From Hygrocybe punicea (Eukaryota > Basidiomycota > Agaricomycetes > Agaricales > Hygrophoraceae), in the NCBI GenBank assembly GCA_963556145.1, contig OY744468.1:744001-808000 (forward strand): DNA of 64,000 bases. Reading direction: 5' to 3'. The position numbers and the translations under genes were made by a program. Positions 57,653 to 64,000 of the stretch are shown one piece after another. The notes beneath the pieces were generated by a model. The model saw nothing but the letters and a program-made list of their open reading frames with translations, was not told the DNA's origin and ran no database searches. Position 1 is the stretch's first letter; each line of letters begins with the position of its first letter.

Positions 57653-58765
57653 TCAGAGAGGCTCGAAATATGTTTCCAAAGGGGCCGAAGAGCTCCGAAG
57701 AAAATCGCCATAATGTTGAAGTATCGCCCGTATCGTGCGCATATCGCAGTTGCATTGCAATGGAGATACATATAAATCAGGATGTTCCACTGTGAATCGC
57801 AGCATGTCGAGGCCAGAATAGGTCCAATAGAACGTTTCCATGCTTAGGGACGTGTGCTGCATATCATCGGATGATGACATGTTTGGCTCAGGTGAAGCTG
57901 AAGGTTGCAAGGGCGGCTTCAGCTTGAATATGGCCTTGAGGATAGGTCCTGCTCCTGCCCGTGGTCTTGAGAACTGCATCGGCAGTGGCACATTTTGGGT
58001 TGCAGGGTTCTGAGTTTCCTAGGTAGACAATTAATTACGTGTGGGCATGTTTCAAAATGCTTTTCTTACCAGTCTACTGTCATCATTTGACTCATCCTGG
58101 GCTTGCTTCTCCAGCTCCTTGCTTTCACTTTGTGTGGACTCTTGCATCACCACATCCTCACCATTGCCAGCATTCCTTGGCTGAAGATTCCAAAGCAGCT
58201 GTTCAACTTGCTGTGCTTACTTTTCAGCGAGTTTAGCAGCTGCCTTAGCAAGTCTCACACACTCTTCGAGTGACTGAACAAATGCTGGGATGTGTTGTTG
58301 GGTGCTGTGACTTTGTTCTAGCTGGTGTGTTTTGGTAAGGAACTATTTTTGATACAGGGCATGACAGCTTACCTTGAGACATAGCTTTTCAATTGTTGCA
58401 GCATTATCTGCCAACATGGTCTTCATTTGTAAACTCTCTTGTTCGACAAGCAGAACCTTCTGCACTGAACTCTGTTGTTGGCCAGCTGTGGGGGTGAAGT
58501 GAGATTGGATGTATTAGTGGCATCAAGTCAGCTTCTGGGATTTCATTCACACCTGGACTGTTTCTCCAGCTAGTGCAGCTATCAAAAACCTCAATACACC
58601 AAACATCTTGGATCCTCCCATTCTCCCATTTCTATGGCTGACTTTATTGTTGGGATGAAGGTACTGATTCATGGATGACAAAAAAATTAGAATAATCTTT
58701 TTATTGTACCTGTATAGTAATTGTGATGAATTTGTGTGCTCATTCAAAGGATTGGATAATTGCAT
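57653..58765 (-). pseudogene. Hypothetical coiled-coil gene, probably decayed
   Basis: Minus-strand pieces run NKVSHRNGRMGGSKMFGVLRFLIAAL (58560-58660), SSVQKVLLVEQESLQMKTMLADNAATIEKL (58390-58470, a coiled coil before a GTAAGC donor), HIPAFVQSLEECVRLAKAAAKLAEK (58215-58290) and DSRLVRKAF (about 58060-58090). The last is FSRPRAGAGPILKAIFKLKPP ... YWTYSGLDMLRF (57653-57985). An in-frame stop at about 58216 and uncertain joins suggest decay. I do not recognise the family. Confidence 0.4.
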
Positions 58766-59606
58766 CCTGTCTGTAATTGTGATGGATAAATTTCTTCAAG
58801 ACATAAGTGTGCTCATCCAAATGAATGATAATAATAATGCAATTGTCAGTGCCAGCATATAGGGCCATGGTGGCCATCCATTATATCTATGAAATGCCTT
58901 CATTCCGCATGCCCACATCACATACCAGTAAAGTACATCTTCATGTGGCTATGTTAAGTTGGCAAATGCTCAACGAGTACAGGATAACTACCTGCAAATC
59001 CACACATGTCTGCCAGTGTACACCTCAATGTCACGCTGTCCTGTTTTCACCAAAATCCAGATGCATGAATGTGGCATTAACCAATTTCCTCCGCTTGAGG
59101 GGGCAATAGCCCATTTATGAACCCAGCCATTCATCTATGACTGCCCAGTCATCATTCATGAGGCAAACCACTCCCATGTGTTCCATGTATTTTGTAAGAA
59201 CCACCTACTTCTACCCATCAACAATGTGGTCAAAGACATGGTGCCTGGCTATCCATGGAAAGGCAATCTTGTTGTCATGTGAGTTGGAAAGATTTGTACA
59301 GTGGTCCACATGCACGGCAGAGATGCGGCCTTAGCAGACTTCGCTCTAAAAAGGTGAATCAGCCCAAAGCTATGATGTACCTACTCATATCAAACCAAGG
59401 TCTTTCAGGTTTGTGGAGCATGTTCAGCAAAAGACACCCTTCCAGCCCAGGTTCCCAAAGAAGCTGGTGTTCAGGATGGGTAGAATGACAGAGCAGGCCA
59501 GAAGGTTGCATTCTAGTAAATAGCTTCTCAGTACTGCATGGAAACAAGGCAGCATCTAAGTTGTTATAAAATTGTGTTACAAAACCAGCTATTTTTGCAA
59601 TTCTAC

Positions 59607-60330
59607 TCAGGTCAACAAATCTTCCAGGGTGCTGAAAAACATAAGCCCCATTTTCCACCAGGTTTTCTTCTTTTCAAGCACCTCCACAAATGCAGCAGGG
59701 TCCTCTTCAGCCAATTTGGCTTCCATTCGGAAACCATTGTTCATGTCACAGTAGCGAAGCAGGCCACCTGCACAATACTGTGTGAACGAAACACAAGTAT
59801 CGCCTTTCTGTACCAGGATATTTGAATGGGTGAGGGTGGCAGAGGGGATCAGGATGAGGGCTCCAGGAGGGAATTCAATGACCAACTTGAGGTCCCAAAG
59901 AATGAGGTCACAGTGGCCTCCAGCTCGAGGGTCAAAGTGGCCAAGTGCCTGGATAGCACACCAGCCAAATGGGCAGTTCATGTTATCCCAGTGCTTGAAA
60001 GTGCAGACATTTGGACCAAAATTGAATGCTGTGCTGGGAAAGATGCTGTGTTGGAAGTTTCAGTGAAGATGCGGCATCTTGGCATAGAGTGACTCCAAAT
60101 GGTTTCAGTAGTAATTGTATATATTGGGGGCCCACAGAACAAAAGACACTACAGAATCAGGCCATGAGGCCATTTTCTAGAAGCGTGGATAAAAACCTAC
60201 CGCTGGCAAAGGTGGCAAGCCGCTGGACATCTGGGTTGCCCAACAGGTTCTCAGCCAAGGCAGTGTGTGTACCATTGTTCAACCGTTGTTATGTGAATGT
60301 TTGTTTCACCAAGAATTACCGGAGTTGACT
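59607..60330 (-). pseudogene. 2OG-Fe(II) dioxygenase-like (possibly TET/JBP-related), two nonsense codons
   Basis: The beta-helix core reads FNFGPNVCTFKHWDNMNCPFG (HxD at 59985-59993), ALGHFDPRAGG, LILWDLKLVIEFPPGALILIPS, then THSN with the distal His (59826-59828), followed by SFTQYCAGGLLRY and a helical end LFFSTL..EDLLT to the stop at 59607-59609. This is a large Agaricomycete family of 2OG dioxygenase-like proteins often found beside transposons. The exon 5' of the core begins at 60148 after a 52-bp intron (60149-60200). In it, TGA at 60105-60107 and at 60060-60062 replace Arg positions (NYY-NHLESLYAKMPHLH-NF), consistent with CGA to TGA. The start is beyond 60.3 kb and was not found. Confidence 0.65.
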
Positions 60331-60339
60331 TTGTTCAGG

Positions 60340-61840
60340 TATCTTCTTGTTGTTCGTGGGTTTTTAATATCTAAATAACCTATCAGGAAGGGGTTTGTGG
60401 GTATATGTACTATATGAATCAATAGAATGTAATAGTGAGGTCTCTTCAATTAAGAATTGAGACTTTGAGTAGGTATGAATAGCAATTGGGTGTGTGATGT
60501 ACTGAAAATACTAATATTCACTACTGGAATATAAAATATGAACTAATGAATACTGATAACAATATTCACCAGTTGAATATGGACAGTTTTGGCTACAGGG
60601 CCTATTCAATCAAGAGTATCTCTGGGTATTATAATATCTGACTTAAATCCGAAGCTTCAAACGCACATTGGCTACTAGTTCAGGGATATCTTTAATACCT
60701 TTTGAATACTCTTTTTTGTTTAGGATGAAACCTTAACCTTAGAAGTGTATCTATTTAGGATGAAACCTTAACCTTAGAAGTGTATCTAGCTGACTAATGC
60801 TGACTAATGAATTGATTGGACTGAGTGAACTGGGTGAATTCTCCTTGATGACAAGGGGAACTCAGAGAATGATAGAATGAGAGTGAACTAGACTGGATTG
60901 CAAGCACTAGCTACTACAATGAGTAACTACTAGTACTAAGAGAATGAGGGATCACACTGTGTAAACCCAACTAAGAGTGACTACTGAGTGGTGAGGGGGG
61001 AAATTCTACTGACTACTGGAATTTGGGGGCCCTATTTATACTGTTGGAGAACAATGGGGGACTGAGAACAATGGGAAAGTGAGAACAATAGGACTGAGTC
61101 ATGAGAACAATGGATGGCATCAAAGAGGCTGTGAACAATGGGCTCTATCTCCATTTGGACTGTTTAGAACAATAGACTGCTCAGAACAATAGACCATTGT
61201 CTTTATGTAAGCAGAATATCACAATCACTCTCTGATGCATCCTATCTTATCATTATCTTATCATCCTCTTGTTCACATCTTATCTAATCACTTCCCATTA
61301 TCTAGCTGAGCCGCTTTTGATCAATACAAGTAAACAAGATTTGTAATCAATCCATTACTGCTAATATAGGTAACAATGCTAGTTGGGCTTGTCTCCTTGC
61401 ATGCGCAATACAGAGAAATATATAATAAATACTAATGAGTGGGGGATGTGCCTCTGTGCACCATACATAAACGGCTATGTCTGGGCATTACTAGTGAAGC
61501 CATAATAAATGATATAAAGGTAAGCATATATGCTATTTGTGTCTGTTCACTAGCATGCATAATGTGGAAAGGCATAGAATGGGTACTAATGAGTGTAGGT
61601 GTGCATCCATAGTGTTGCACTTAAATATCTAAGTCCGTGGTCCGATGGTAAACCCATGACATTACACCCAAAAACACTTGGGGTCATGACACCGTGACAT
61701 AATGGGCATCTTTGTGCCCTTGTTGTGGGTAATCCCCACATTGAGGACAGGGAAAAGTCTATGTGTGTGTACATTTGGCTTTAGCTGAGCCATATCTGCC
61801 AAGTGCATGAAGAATTGATAGCTGGCCTCCATAGCTGCTG
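60340..61840. other. AT-rich spacer with direct repeats
   Basis: No gene is recognised. A 43-bp exact-type direct repeat (TAGGATGAAACCTTAACCTT) lies at 60722-60790, repeated GAACAATGGG/AGAACAATAG motifs at 61040-61200, and a roughly 165-bp duplicated unit (ATACTAATGAGTG) at 61385-61600. It could hold a solo LTR, but no TG/CA boundaries or target duplication were established. Confidence 0.4.
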
Positions 61841-61841
61841 C

Positions 61842-64000
61842 TCATGCAAATAGATGAAATTTCACAATCTCATGGAGAAAACAAGAATAATGATGGAATC
61901 ACTGGGATACCTAATGAAACAGATGATGTTTATGAAGTTGAAGTTCATAAATCGACGAAAAGTGAAAAAGACTATGCTTTGCATCCCAATTATCCACAAT
62001 ATCTTATCCACCATGCCAAAATGAAAAGGAATGATTTTTCTATAGTTCCCAATTTTATTCCAAACAATCTACCAAGATCTGATCGTGGTGATCGAGAATA
62101 TTATTGTTGTACAATGTTAACTTTTTTCAAGCCATGGAGAAGTAGAAAGGAACTCAAACATGAATTACAATCATAGGACAATGCTTTCACAAACTATAAG
62201 TTTTCTGAAAGACAACTTCAGATCATGAAATACTTTGGCCTTCGGTATGAGTGTCTGGATGCAAGAGATGACTTCTCTGCAAAACGTAACAAGAATAATA
62301 CTGAAGATATCAAGTATTCATGGGCTAGTTCAAATCATCTTGATGAATTAGATGATTTATACAATGCTGAAATAGCATGCAATGGAGATAACTTCAACAA
62401 TAGACTTGATGAAGACAATATTGACATAGAAATACATTTGACACTTGGTCATAAAGGACGAAAGAGGAAAGATGAAATGCTGATAGCTGAAAGAACTATG
62501 AAAAGGTCAGGATGGCTCGATGATTGTATTGATGGTGTCCCAGATATAGGACCATTAATATCTGTAGAACCCTATGTAACACAATCAGGAAAATTATGGA
62601 GAGCCGCAGTACTTGCGAAAAAAAGGAAATCCTTGATAAACGGAATAAAAATTTGCCAACAAACACAGGGACCCTAACTAAATTGTCAAATTTTCAATAT
62701 AATGATGTCAGGATAGTCGACCTAGCATACATCAACCATATGTTCATTCCTGCAAACAGAGCTGATCTTCATCTTATTGATATAACAATCAATGATTTCA
62801 AGTTGAACACGGATCAAAAAAGAGCATTTCATATTATGGCTAATCACTCTACCTTAATTAGTGATTCTGATAAGCTACGCATGTATATTGGTGGTATGGC
62901 AGGCACAGGAAAATCACAAGTAATCAAAGCATTGACTCGTTTCTTTGATAAATGTAACCAGAATCATCGCCTTTTGGTTCTTGCACCAACTGGTGCTGCT
63001 GCTGCCCTTGTAAAAGGATCTACATATCATTCCGTTCTGGGAATGAATCAGGGAGGATCATCTCGTTCCCTTGCACAAGTTTGTGCCAATATCAACGGTG
63101 TAGATTACATTTTCATTGATGAAGTATCAATGTTATCATGCAGAGATATGTACAAAATCAGTGCTCAATATGCCAAAGCACGTGGTGTTTATGATGAACC
63201 ATTTGGTGGTATAAATATGATATTTGCTGGAAATTTCACTCAACTCCCACCAGCTATGAGTGGTGCTCCTTTGTACTCTGGGACTGTTGGTGTCCAAATT
63301 AATTCCAGTCAAACTATTCCAAATCAAGAAGCTGCTATAGGCAAAGCTCTTTGGCATCAGATTACAACAGTTGTTATATTACGTGAAAATATGAGACAAA
63401 CTAATCAGTCAAAAGAAGATTTCCAATTGAGACAAGCTTTGGAAAACATGAGATACAAAGCATGTACTGTTGACGATATTGCATTTCTTCGTACTCGTAT
63501 TGCAGGCAAAGGTCCAAATGATCCGAAATTAGCTCAAAAGAAATTCAGGAATGTATCAGTTGTAACCACATTAAATGCACAAAAAGACAAAATCAATGAA
63601 CTTGGTGTTAAACGTTTTGCCGCTGAGAATAAAAGACCTCTAACATCATTCTATTCAATAGACAGATGGAACAACCCCAGCAGTTTCAATAAAACAAGAC
63701 AATCTCATCACAGATCGATGATTTCGAATCCTGTTCAACATACAAAGATATTGGAACCTTCACTCCAAAATTTACTATGGAACCAACCACACGGATCATC
63801 TTTTGATCATATACCAGCAAGATTGGATTTATGTATAGGAATGCCAGTGATGTTGAGAAACAATGATGCAACGGAGTGCTGCATTACCAAAGGAGCAGAG
63901 GCGATCGTTGTGGGTTGGCAGAGTGCAATGGGTCCAGAACAACAAACTGTACTGGACACTCTATTTGTCAGATTATTGAATCCTCCAAAAACAATTAACA
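61842..64000 (+). mobile_element. Helitron fragment (copy 2), 5'-truncated, runs off window
   Basis: Homology to copy 1 begins abruptly at 61842 (MQIDEI, equal to copy 1 position 23391) and continues co-linearly to the window end without the Tc1 insertion. The upstream Rep part is absent. This copy shows the empty target site of the Tc1 element and the Walker B segment missing from copy 1. Confidence 0.85.
61844..64000 (+). pseudogene. Helitron Pif1 helicase (copy 2), partial
   Basis: The N-terminal part (61844-62677) has a TAG at 62174-62176 where copy 1 reads TGG, and a one-base loss near 62618-62625 (A run). From about 62671 a frame of more than 440 codons is open to the window end. It has Walker A GGMAGTGKSQ (about 62900-62930), Walker B YIFIDEVSML (about 63107-63137), motif III GNFTQLPP (about 63231-63254), NMRQTNQSKED and GMPVMLRNNDATECC. 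The role would be DNA unwinding during rolling-circle transposition. With no Rep domain nearby, this fragment cannot be autonomous. Confidence 0.85.

Noticed and set aside
60540..61420. Possible solo LTR
   Set aside because: A TATTTATACTG box and AT-rich repeats are present, but no TG...CA ends, primer site or target duplication could be shown.
61625..61690. tRNA-like stretch around GTCCGTGGTCCGATGGT
   Set aside because: No proper B box or anticodon stem could be drawn.
1..64000. CRISPR arrays, bacterial operons, ribosome-binding sites or riboswitches
   Set aside because: Spliced genes and fungal transposons throughout show a eukaryotic genome; the direct repeats are satellites, not spacer-separated arrays.

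Overview
This window looks like a transposon-dense stretch of a basidiomycete genome, most likely an Agaricomycete. The evidence is the many 46-85 bp GT-AG introns, two KDZ transposases with CxC1-like and CxC2-like cysteine clusters, DUF6570/Pif1-type Helitrons, and fungal TET/JBP-like, JmjC-like and Ulp1-like genes of the kind that multiply with these elements. Almost no coding sequence here looks like a normal single-copy cellular gene. The one recognisable metabolic gene, a 4-coumarate-CoA-ligase-like AMP-binding enzyme, is a truncated pseudogene.

Layout. 0-16 kb: a gene island with a TET/JBP-like 2OG-Fe(II) dioxygenase (minus, damaged), a Ulp1-like protease (plus), a CxC2-type KDZ transposase (minus, two in-frame stops), a small unknown gene (minus), the AMP-ligase pseudogene fused to a fragment of unknown family, and a JmjC-like gene with a very acidic tail. 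16-18.5 kb: a GGGTACGGGT-rich, possibly hAT-derived element and a Tc1/mariner remnant. 18.5-32.3 kb: a dead Helitron (DUF6570, HUH/Y2 Rep, Pif1 helicase, USP-like peptidase) broken by a foldback element with a promoter-bearing segment beside it, a deletion of Walker B, a 2,920-bp Tc1/mariner element, a CACTG-type MITE and a 2.1-kb insertion. 32.5-33.2 kb: a Harbinger-type MITE.

34,003-46,273: a complete 12,271-bp KDZ transposon with 2,334-bp, nearly identical inverted repeats and an 8-bp target duplication. It holds a 7-exon CxC1-KDZ transposase (with frameshifts and a nonsense codon) and an 8-exon companion gene of unknown function. Each inverted repeat carries ordered internal arrays, including 12 GGGACATCCC-like palindromes spaced 21-22 bp apart, and an outward-facing TATA promoter with a spliced reading frame.

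46-61.8 kb: low-complexity DNA, a 32-bp satellite whose orientation flips, several small MITEs with clear target duplications, and a minus-strand run of decayed TE-associated genes, including a second 2OG-Fe(II) dioxygenase. 61.8-64 kb: a second, diverged Helitron fragment whose helicase keeps Walker A and B and runs off the window.

The strongest candidates for something not described before are the organised long-TIR KDZ element and the Tc1/mariner element with a second, opposite-strand gene ending in a SAM-like domain.
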